From: an archaeon
GTDB lineage: Archaea > Thermoproteota > Nitrososphaeria > Nitrososphaerales > UBA183
Reading direction: 5' to 3'
DNA: 10,257 nt
Assembly: GCA_021807225.1 (NCBI GenBank)
Contig: JAKAPI010000023.1
Coordinates: 1 to 10,257 of the forward strand
The notes under the pieces were generated by a model, which saw only the letters and a list, made by a program, of their open reading frames with translations, did not search any database and had not been told where the DNA came from. Below are positions 5,820 to 10,257 of the stretch, in pieces. The translations under genes were made by a program, and so were the position numbers. Numbering within the stretch: position 1 is the first letter of the stretch; each line of letters starts with the position of its first letter.

Positions 5820-6839
5820 GTGAAATCGGCGGTTGCCGTCTACGGTGCGCACGGTCACACGGGCCGGTTCGTCGTGAAGGAACTCTACCGTCGAGGCATC
5901 CCGACAATCCTTTCGGCCCGAGACGGGACCAAAGAAACCGAGGGACCCGCCGGGCAGCGAGCTGAGGTGCGTGCCGCATCCGTGGGGAATCCAGGGGAAG
6001 TAGATTCGGCCATTTCGGGCGCATCGGCGCTAATCAACTGCGCCGGCCCCTTCATCGACACGGCGGCTCCACTGGTTGAAGCCGCAATCCGTGCTGGTAT
6101 CTCTTATGTGGACATCGCAGCGGAACAGCAGTCAGTGTTCAATGTCTTCAAGAGATTCTCCGAAACTGCGAGACAGGCCAAGGTCGTAGTGACCCCGGCC
6201 CTGGGCTTCTACGGAGCCCTCGGTGATTTGCTCGCGACGGCCGCAATGGGCGACTGGGACAAAGCCGATGGTATCTCGATCGCGGTCGCACTCGACAGCT
6301 GGCGCCCCACTCGTGGGACGCGACGGACCGGAGAGCGTAACCCAGGAGCACGATTCGTACTCACCCATGGGGCGTTGGAGCTGATGGACCCGCCGTCTGG
6401 TCCGCCATGGACCTTTCCCCAGCCGTTCGGGAGCCAGCAGGTTGTGGGACTCGCCCTCTCGGAGGCGATACTCATCTCCCATCATCTCCGCGTCCCTGAG
6501 GTTCGTGGATTCATCAACCAGGCGCCGATGAATGACCTACTCGATCCAACCACCCCTGCGCCCACGCCCTCCGACGAGTTCGGTAGATCGTCCCAGATTT
6601 TCGTCATGGATGTCGTCGTGAGGAATGGTAGTCAACAACGACGGACGGTGGCCCGCGGACGTGACATCTACGCAGTGACCGCGCCAATCGCGGTGGAAGC
6701 TGTCCAACGAATCGTCGACGGAAGGACGAAGGGCGTCGGTGTTCTGGCCGCAGGGGAGGCCTTCGACGCCAGAGAGTTCCTCGACGCTCTCCAGGCAAGA
6801 TATCCCGGATTGGAAATCTCCGAGACTCCTCCGGTATAG
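5820..6839 (+). CDS. Saccharopine-dehydrogenase-like NAD(P)-binding oxidoreductase
   Basis: The 339-aa protein opens with a Rossmann strand and dinucleotide loop AVAVYGAHGHTGRFVVKEL (residues 4-22; GxxGxTG at 9-15). This is typical of saccharopine-dehydrogenase-like and trans-acting enoyl-reductase-like proteins. ALINCAGPF (about 72-80), AAIRAGISYVDIAAEQ (about 90-104) and VTPALGFYGALGDLLA are also family hallmarks. Family members reduce or oxidise varied substrates with NAD(P)H; true lysine-pathway saccharopine dehydrogenase activity is not implied. GTG at 5820 follows a weak GAGG ribosome site. Arg codon use is unlike the chromosomal genes: by hand count 20 of 27 are CGN, with seven CGT and seven CGA, whereas the aminotransferase at 8159 has 11 AGR, no CGT and one CGA. 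This suggests recent transfer, probably from a bacterium. It is the sole cargo gene of unit 2. Confidence 0.83.
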   Translation: MKSAVAVYGAHGHTGRFVVKELYRRGIPTILSARDGTKETEGPAGQRAEVRAASVGNPGEVDSAISGASALINCAGPFIDTAAPLVEAAIRAGISYVDIAAEQQSVFNVFKRFSETARQAKVVVTPALGFYGALGDLLATAAMGDWDKADGISIAVALDSWRPTRGTRRTGERNPGARFVLTHGALELMDPPSGPPWTFPQPFGSQQVVGLALSEAILISHHLRVPEVRGFINQAPMNDLLDPTTPAPTPSDEFGRSSQIFVMDVVVRNGSQQRRTVARGRDIYAVTAPIAVEAVQRIVDGRTKGVGVLAAGEAFDAREFLDALQARYPGLEISETPPV

Positions 6840-6881
6840 ATCAGTCGTCTACGCTCTTGCTCGGCCCAGTCTAGCACCCAA

Positions 6882-6905
6882 TTGACACCTTGCACACTGT
6901 GTCAA
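6882..6905. repeat. Inverted repeat TTGACAC-N10-GTGTCAA
   Basis: Perfect 7-bp arms (6882-6888 and 6899-6905) are separated by 10 nt, 43 nt after the saccharopine-dehydrogenase-like stop. It may be an operator or a recombinase/replication protein site. No T-run follows, so a terminator role is not favoured. Confidence 0.5.
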
Positions 6906-6916
6906 ACGGAGGAGCA

Positions 6917-6930
6917 GATATTCGAATATC
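6917..6930. repeat. Perfect 14-bp palindrome
   Basis: GATATTCGAATATC reads the same on both strands. It is AT-rich within GC-rich surroundings and resembles the binding site of a dimeric regulator. No convincing gene follows within 300 nt. Confidence 0.5.
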
Positions 6931-6992
6931 GTTTCTGCCATGAGCCCGAATCGAGTCTATCTAGTTGATCGAAGTCATTCTGAGCTATTACT

Positions 6993-7011
6993 GGCGGCGA
7001 CGGTCGCCGCC
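6993..7011. repeat. GC-rich inverted repeat
   Basis: GGCGGCGAC and GTCGCCGCC flank a single central G, giving 9-bp arms able to form a cruciform or a tight hairpin. No oligo-T follows. Confidence 0.5.
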
Positions 7012-7140
7012 GAATGGCGTACCGGGCTAGAACTTACCTCGGTTTTGGCTGGGGAAACCGATTATCGGCTTACGTGGCAGTCTTATCCGATCGCAGGCGG
7101 TCTCGCGAATCAGAGACGGGGATGACCCTCCTCAAACTTC

Positions 7141-7268
7141 ATACTTATGATGTCGAATGTCACTTGAAGTTGAGAAGAATTAGTGGGGGCAGAGACTAGG
7201 AATCCGATTTGAAATAGCTGGGACAACAGCGAGTGAACCAGTTAATTGAGTGGGGTCGGCCGGATTTG
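7141..7268. repeat. Right-end arm repeat of unit 2 plus tRNA-borne att core
   Basis: This is the counterpart of 5491-5618. The last 25 bp (7244-7268) are the 3' end of the tRNA-Pro gene and its flank. ATTAGTGGGGGCAGAGACT (7179-7197) carries the G-rich motif also found in the left arms. After 7268 the sequence continues into the intact tRNA instead of an element left end. Confidence 0.78.
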
Positions 7269-7326
7269 AACCAGCGATCTCAAGCGCCCGAGGCTTGAAG
7301 CCTAGACCAGACTAGCCGACGACCCC
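7251..7326 (-). tRNA. tRNA-Pro (anticodon CGG)
   Basis: The minus strand folds as a complete 76-nt tRNA. The acceptor stem is GGGGTCG paired with CGACCCC. The D-arm is GGCT paired with GGCT (two G-U pairs) with GG in the loop. The anticodon stem is CAAGC/GCTTG with loop CTCGGGC, giving anticodon CGG, which reads the proline codon CCG. The variable loop is AGATC, and the T-arm is GCTGG/CCGGC with loop TTCAAAT. The discriminator is A and CCA is not encoded. No intron is apparent. A TATA element lies 26-33 nt upstream. Its 3' portion is the integration target repeated at 2453 and 5594, and the present 3' flank is the right end of integrated unit 2, so the tRNA was rebuilt intact by the insertion. 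Confidence 0.95.
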
Positions 7327-7351
7327 TGTTTCGCGGCTCCGCCGGCCTCCG

Positions 7352-7359
7352 TTTATATC
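7352..7359 (-). promoter_or_regulatory. TATA box of tRNA-Pro
   Basis: ATATAAAC on the minus strand lies 26-33 nt upstream of the mature tRNA 5' end at 7326, as expected for an archaeal tRNA promoter. The region is shared with the divergent winged-helix gene at 7417. Confidence 0.65.
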
Positions 7360-7384
7360 CTATCCGAGGCGCTTGGGGCAGGTC

Positions 7385-7392
7385 AATAAATA
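7385..7392 (+). promoter_or_regulatory. TATA box for the winged-helix gene
   Basis: AATAAATA lies 25-32 nt before the GTG at 7417, supporting that start as a leaderless transcript. Confidence 0.55.
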
Positions 7393-7416
7393 GCCTGGAG
7401 GCGCTCTCGTGCCACC

Positions 7417-7647
7417 GTGTCCTGTTGCGCCGTCCCCACCTGCAACAGCCCCGGCTGCCTCCAACTCACCGAGCGAGAGACCCAGGTGTGCGCGACGATC
7501 TGCAGTAGCCCCGAACCAGTGGCGTTTTCAGCCATCAAGGAAGCGGTCGGGTTCCACCAAGAGGTCGTCTCGCGGATACTCAGGCGCCTCCTCAACTACC
7601 GCGCGGTCGAGAAGGTCGAAGGCAAATACAGACAGGTCGGTCAATAA
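7417..7647 (+). CDS. Small winged-helix DNA-binding protein with Cys-rich N-terminus
   Basis: The 76-aa protein has an N-terminal cysteine cluster (SCCAVPTCNSPGC, with C3, C4, C9 and C14). A winged helix-turn-helix follows from about residue 17 to 75: LTERETQVCATICSS, then VAFSAIKEAVGFHQEVVSRILRR as the recognition region, then LLNYRAVEKVEGKYRQVG as the wing. It would bind DNA as a small transcriptional regulator. The four N-terminal cysteines plus C25 and C29 suggest a metal or redox sensor, but this is inference. GTG at 7417 is chosen because an AATAAATA box lies about 28 nt upstream. A Cys-run microprotein follows 37 nt later on the same strand with a strong ribosome site, so the two probably share an mRNA. 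Confidence 0.78.
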   Translation: MSCCAVPTCNSPGCLQLTERETQVCATICSSPEPVAFSAIKEAVGFHQEVVSRILRRLLNYRAVEKVEGKYRQVGQ

Positions 7648-7672
7648 CTACCCGGCGCTGCTCTACTATGGC

Positions 7673-7679
7673 GAGGTGA
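7673..7679 (+). promoter_or_regulatory. Strong Shine-Dalgarno of the Cys-run microprotein
   Basis: GAGGTGA pairs fully with the 3' end of archaeal 16S rRNA (anti-SD UCACCUC) and sits 5 nt before the ATG at 7685. It is the clearest ribosome site in the window and is what identifies the following 20-codon frame as a gene. Confidence 0.65.
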
Positions 7680-7684
7680 GTCCG

Positions 7685-7747
7685 ATGGCGTGTTGTTGCT
7701 GCTGCTCCCCAGGGTGCTGCGGCGATGAGAAGAAAGGCGGAATCTAG
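7685..7747 (+). CDS. 20-aa cysteine-rich microprotein
   Basis: This very short frame encodes a peptide with seven cysteines in 20 residues: a five-cysteine run, SPG, two more cysteines, then a charged tail ending GDEKKGGI. ATG at 7685 has a near-perfect GAGGTGA ribosome site 5 nt upstream, which strongly favours translation; an upstream in-frame GTG at 7676 lies inside that ribosome site. The C-run plus SPGCC echoes the CNSPGC segment in the protein encoded just upstream. A metallothionein-like metal-binding role or a partner of the winged-helix protein is a reasonable inference, but I do not recognise a named family. It ends 40 nt before the Alba start, and Alba has its own TATA box, so it is probably the last gene of the winged-helix transcript. 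Confidence 0.6.
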   Translation: MACCCCCSPGCCGDEKKGGI

Positions 7748-7755
7748 GGCGACCA

Positions 7756-7762
7756 TTTATAA
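7756..7762 (+). promoter_or_regulatory. TATA box for Alba
   Basis: TTTATAA lies 25-31 nt before the TTG at 7787. It decides between two in-frame TTG codons (7778 and 7787) in favour of the second. Confidence 0.65.
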
Positions 7763-7786
7763 GCCAAAGCGGGGGCGTTGCTCCTA

Positions 7787-8071
7787 TTGTCTGAGGAGAC
7801 GAAGACGGTAATCGTCGGCCAGAGCAAGCCCCTCTTGAACTATGTGACTGCCTGCATCACCATGTTCAATGGCGGCGCTAGGAAGGTGGTCCTCAGGGCC
7901 AGAGGAGAAGCCATCAACATGTCGGTGGAGGTAGCACAGGTGCTCAGGAAGCGCTTCATGAGCAACGTCCAGATCTCCAACATAACCATAGACGGCGAGA
8001 GCGTCACCTCCAGAGACGGGAGGCAGCTGAACCTTCCTGTCCTCGAGATAGAACTCTCCATACCGGTCTAG
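7787..8071 (+). CDS. albA: Alba, archaeal DNA/RNA-binding chromatin protein
   Basis: The 94-aa protein matches Alba throughout. TVIVGQSKPLLNYVTACITM carries the first strand, the basic loop and helix 1. VVLRARGEAINMSVEVAQVL contains the conserved ARG.AI...V segment. ISNITIDGESVTSRDGRQLN is the beta hairpin that grips the minor groove, and LPVLEIELSIP is the last strand. Alba dimers coat DNA and RNA, and in some species acetylation of a lysine in the first loop weakens binding; here the loop reads GQSKP, with one lysine before the proline where well-studied homologues have two. TTG at 7787 is preferred over TTG at 7778 because of TATA spacing. It is transcribed from its own promoter and followed by a possible hairpin terminator. 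Confidence 0.93.
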   Translation: MSEETKTVIVGQSKPLLNYVTACITMFNGGARKVVLRARGEAINMSVEVAQVLRKRFMSNVQISNITIDGESVTSRDGRQLNLPVLEIELSIPV

Positions 8072-8084
8072 CGACAGTTTCTGC

Positions 8085-8101
8085 GCCGGGGACGGCCCGG
8101 C
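8085..8101 (+). terminator. Possible terminator hairpin after Alba
   Basis: GCCGGG and CCCGGC pair perfectly around the 5-nt loop GACGG, 13 nt after the Alba stop, and are followed by TTCTC. The T-run is poor, so termination is only a possibility. Confidence 0.35.
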
Positions 8102-8121
8102 TTCTCGAATTCGGGTAAAGG

Positions 8122-8128
8122 ATTTTAG
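8122..8128 (+). promoter_or_regulatory. Putative TATA box for the aminotransferase operon
   Basis: ATTTTAG lies 31-37 nt before the TTG at 8159. It would give a leader of only a few bases and drive both the aminotransferase and the RPA gene. Confidence 0.35.
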
Positions 8129-8158
8129 CCCCAAATCTCGACCGAGAACCAGGTTCCT

Positions 8159-9511
8159 TTGAAATCGAGAAAGTTCGCAAGGGTCGAGGGCAAGCTCCCG
8201 GGCCCCAAGGCCAGCGCCGTGGTCAAAGGCTCGGCCAAGGACATAGCGCCTTCGTTCGCGCGCTTCTACCCCCTGGTGGTGGAGTCGGCGCACGGCTCCC
8301 TCGTCAAGGACGTGGATGGGAACCAGTTCATCGACTTCGCGGCGGGCATTGCGGTGCTCAGCACCGGCTCGACTCACCCTCGCGTCGTCCAGGCGATAAA
8401 GAGCCAGGCCGACAAGTTCGTCCACTTCTCCTACACCGACTTCTACTACAGCAACCTGGTCGAGCTTTCGGAGAAGCTCTTCCCGCTTATCCCCGGCGGG
8501 AGGAAAATGGTGTACTACGGCAACAGCGGTGCCGAGGCCATCGAGGCCGCGATGAAGCTCACGAGGAACCACACCAAGAGGACGACGTTCCTGGCGCACT
8601 CCGGCGCCTTCCACGGGAGGACCATGGGGGCCCTCAGCCTCACGGCCAGCAAGCCGATGCAAAGGAGGGGGGCGCTGCCGCTGATCCCCGATGTGGTCCA
8701 CTTCCCGTTCCCGTACTGCTACCGATGCCCGTGGAAGCAGACCTTCCCCGAGTGCGACTACTACTGCGTCGACTACTTCAAAGAGCAGTACCTGGACAAG
8801 TTCGTCCCGGTCGACGAAGTCGCCGCGTACTTCTTCGAGCCCATACAGGGCGAAGGCGGCTATGTGCCCGCGCCTCCAGACTACTTCAAGAAGATGGAGT
8901 TCCTACGCAAGGAAGGGGTCCTCTTCGTCGACGATGAAATCCAGACGGGCGTCGGGCGGACAGGCAAGTTCCTCGGGATAGAGCACTACGAAGGCGTCGT
9001 CCCCGACGTCGTCACGCTGGCCAAGGGCATCGCGTCGGGTCTCCCCCTTGGCGCCACGGTCGCCAAAGCGGAGATAATGGAGAGCTGGAAGCCCGGCCAA
9101 CACGCGTCGACGTTCGGCGCCAACCCCGTTGCCGTGCAGGCAGCCCTGGCGACTCTTGATGTGATCAAGACGGAGAGGCTGATTGAGAACGCGAAGCGCA
9201 TGGGCGCCAAGGCGAAGAAACGGTTCTTTGAAATGAAGGAGAAATACGAGATCGTCGGCGACGTCAGAGGGATGGGGCTCTTCCTTGGCGTCGAAATCGT
9301 GAAGGACAAGAAGAGCAAAGCGAGGGGAGAGGAAGAGGCTCACAAAATCATCGACTACTGCTTCCAACACGGCGCCCTGGTGATCATGGCAGGCCGCAAC
9401 ACCCTCCGCTTCGTGCCCCCGCTCAACATCGCCGAAGACGTGATGGACGAGGGGCTGGACATAATGGAAGAGGGTATCGCGGCGGTCAACGCGGCTACTA
9501 AGAAAGCCTAG
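8159..9511 (+). CDS. Class-III PLP-dependent aminotransferase (GabT/ArgD-like)
   Basis: The 450-aa protein is a complete fold-type I class-III aminotransferase. Visible features are the substrate-side HFSYTDFYY (about 89-97), the PLP phosphate loop GNSGAEA (121-127), FHGRT (151-155), FEPIQGEGG (about 226-234), the pyridine-nitrogen aspartate in FVDDEIQTGVGRTGKF (256-271), and Schiff-base lysine K289 in TLAKGIASGLPLGA, then STFGANPV. It would transfer an amino group from a terminal (omega) amine such as 4-aminobutyrate, or from ornithine-like substrates, to 2-oxoglutarate. Related archaeal enzymes include amino-acid racemases, so the substrate is open. A four-cysteine insert (C187, C190, C199, C203) recalls Thermococcales homologues. 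TTG at 8159 gives the expected length and N-terminus. The RPA gene starts 2 nt after the stop, implying co-transcription. Confidence 0.9.
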   Translation: MKSRKFARVEGKLPGPKASAVVKGSAKDIAPSFARFYPLVVESAHGSLVKDVDGNQFIDFAAGIAVLSTGSTHPRVVQAIKSQADKFVHFSYTDFYYSNLVELSEKLFPLIPGGRKMVYYGNSGAEAIEAAMKLTRNHTKRTTFLAHSGAFHGRTMGALSLTASKPMQRRGALPLIPDVVHFPFPYCYRCPWKQTFPECDYYCVDYFKEQYLDKFVPVDEVAAYFFEPIQGEGGYVPAPPDYFKKMEFLRKEGVLFVDDEIQTGVGRTGKFLGIEHYEGVVPDVVTLAKGIASGLPLGATVAKAEIMESWKPGQHASTFGANPVAVQAALATLDVIKTERLIENAKRMGAKAKKRFFEMKEKYEIVGDVRGMGLFLGVEIVKDKKSKARGEEEAHKIIDYCFQHGALVIMAGRNTLRFVPPLNIAEDVMDEGLDIMEEGIAAVNAATKKA

Positions 9512-9513
9512 GC

Positions 9514-10257
9514 ATGTACGACTTCGAAGCGCTGCTCGGGGAACTGCTCCAGCAAAAACCTGAACTGAAAAGAGAAGACGTGCTGCGCCGCATCGACGAG
9601 AAGAAGAAGACGGTGGGCGCGGGCTATCTTACCGAGCAGGGAGCGCTCTTCCTCGTCGCGGGCGAGATGGGTGTCTCACTCCGCAAGGAGGAAATGTCGT
9701 CGGACCTGACGGTCAAAGACATCTACATCGGAGCGAATGATGTCACGGTGGTGGCGAGGGTCCTCGCCATCTACCCCGAGTCGAGTTACAACAAGAAAGA
9801 CGGAGGCAAGGGGAAGTACAGGCGGCTCGTCCTCTTCGACGGCAGGAACTCAGTCAGGCTCACCGTATGGGAGGAGGGATTGGAACCGCTTGCGAAGCTC
9901 GGCCTCGGGGTCGACACCCCCGTGAGGGTGGCCAACGCTTATGTCAAGCAGGGCCTGGACGGGAAGCCTAACCTGAACCTGGGGAAGCGGGGGCGGGTGG
10001 AGCTCCTCGCCGACGAGAAGCTCGTCGCGAAGCTCCCCTCCATCACGACTCTGGTTCAGAAGCTCCCAGCCCTGACCAAGGAAGAGCCGTTCGTCGCGGT
10101 GGAAGGCGTCGTGAGCTCCGAGCCCCGCTACAGCGAGTTCGTCAGGGGCGACGGGTCGGAAGGCTCGCTCTTCCAATTCGGGGTCGCCCGCGATGGGGGG
10201 AAGGAGACGCGGGTCGTGATCTGGAGCCCCGTCGAGCAGCCGCAGCTCAGGCGCGGG
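9514..10257 (+). CDS. Archaeal replication protein A (single-strand DNA-binding, OB fold), 3' partial
   Basis: The frame from ATG 9514 is open to the window edge (248 aa seen). The N-terminal region, with VLRRIDEKKKTVGAGYLTEQ then GALFLVAGEMGVSL (about 23-55), is the characteristic N-terminal module of archaeal RPA proteins. It is followed by a first OB fold at about 68-165 (LTVKDIYIGANDVTVVARVL, then YRRLVLFDGRNSVRLTVWEE, then VDTPVRVANAYVK) and the start of a second one near 190 (EPFVAVEGVVSSEPRYSEFV, then VVIWSP). RPA coats single-stranded DNA during replication, repair and recombination. A zinc finger often found at the C-terminus would lie beyond the window. Only 2 nt separate it from the aminotransferase stop and no ribosome site is obvious, so translation may be coupled. 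The pairing of the two genes is probably an operon of convenience. Confidence 0.88.
   Translation, partial: MYDFEALLGELLQQKPELKREDVLRRIDEKKKTVGAGYLTEQGALFLVAGEMGVSLRKEEMSSDLTVKDIYIGANDVTVVARVLAIYPESSYNKKDGGKGKYRRLVLFDGRNSVRLTVWEEGLEPLAKLGLGVDTPVRVANAYVKQGLDGKPNLNLGKRGRVELLADEKLVAKLPSITTLVQKLPALTKEEPFVAVEGVVSSEPRYSEFVRGDGSEGSLFQFGVARDGGKETRVVIWSPVEQPQLRRG

Larger units (their letters stand above)
6840..7140. other. Gene-free, palindrome-bearing stretch of unit 2
   Basis: No convincing gene was found in these 300 bases; the short open frames starting at 6940 and 7014 have no protein-like character. Three symmetric structures are present and listed separately: TTGACAC-N10-GTGTCAA (6882-6905), GATATTCGAATATC (6917-6930) and a GC-rich 9-bp inverted repeat (6993-7011). 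Confidence 0.5.
5594..7243. mobile_element. Tandem integrated unit 2 (1650 bp) next to tRNA-Pro, single-gene cassette
   Basis: The unit is bounded by the middle att copy (5594-5618) and the copy inside the intact tRNA-Pro (7244-7268), and has the same left and right ends as unit 1. Its only convincing gene is a saccharopine-dehydrogenase-like oxidoreductase. The remaining 400 bp up to the tRNA is non-coding and carries several palindromes. It is the unit adjacent to the functional tRNA gene, so on the usual model it inserted after unit 1 or the pair arrived together. No recombinase gene is present. At 1.65 kb it is very small for a tRNA-integrated archaeal element. Confidence 0.72.

Noticed and set aside
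6940..7199. Two 61-codon plus-strand frames in the end of unit 2
   Set aside because: They overlap each other in different frames, lack promoter or ribosome site, show no protein-like pattern, and one runs into the conserved right-end repeat.
5351..7207. CTAGGAATCYGA shared by 5351-5362 and 7196-7207
   Set aside because: It is a short match at different offsets relative to the aligned right arms, so it may be chance or a small rearrangement; too weak to interpret.
7784..8701. 305-codon minus-strand open frame across Alba and the aminotransferase start
   Set aside because: It covers two clear plus-strand genes and their intergenic region, and its composition is typical of antisense of GC-rich coding DNA.

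Overview
The window looks like a high-GC archaeal chromosome, most likely from the TACK side (Nitrososphaeria/Thermoproteota-like). The evidence is an Alba chromatin protein, an archaeal RPA-type single-strand binding protein, a bacterio-opsin-activator-type (HTH_10) regulator, a short-leader or leaderless promoter layout (TATA-like boxes about 25-31 nt before GTG/TTG/ATG starts in several genes), and a tRNA gene with an A-box-independent upstream TATA and no encoded CCA. The lineage call is inference from gene content; no 16S or phylogeny was possible.

Layout. 1-569 is the 3' part of a ClC-type chloride channel with two CBS domains. It runs convergently into a 92-aa small protein (566-844, minus), and the two stop codons share one CTAG. 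A divergent HTH_10 regulator (941-1645) faces a thioredoxin (1650-2090, minus). A short Cys/His-rich microprotein (2260-2409) closes the left chromosomal flank. The right flank starts at a tRNA-Pro(CGG) gene (7251-7326, minus). It continues with a 76-aa winged-helix protein with a Cys-rich N-terminus, a 20-aa Cys-run microprotein, Alba, a class-III PLP aminotransferase and the start of an RPA gene that leaves the window.

The main result lies between these flanks. The 3' end of the tRNA-Pro gene (from the T-loop through the discriminator plus about 7 nt of 3' flank, 25 nt) occurs three times in direct orientation: at 2453-2477, 5594-5618 and, within the intact tRNA, 7244-7268. These copies divide the interval into two tandem units of 3141 bp and 1650 bp. 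The units share their left ends (about 100 bp beyond the core, ungapped, about 89% identical) and their right ends (about 100 bp before the core, about 80% identical overall and nearly perfect in the last 58 bp). This is the expected signature of two related elements integrated one after the other at the same tRNA 3' end. Neither unit contains a recognisable integrase, replication gene or structural gene. Each is mostly metabolic cargo: unit 1 has a ribbon-helix-helix regulator divergent from a DsbA-like/FAD-oxidase operon, and unit 2 has one saccharopine-dehydrogenase-like gene with CGT/CGA-rich, foreign-looking codon use. I interpret them as non-autonomous, tRNA-targeted gene cassettes that need a recombinase supplied from elsewhere; that last step is inference.

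Sites noted inside the array include a G-rich motif repeated in both arms, a conserved promoter-like stretch in the left arm, three palindromic structures in the gene-free end of unit 2, and a decayed T-loop base in the middle attachment copy.
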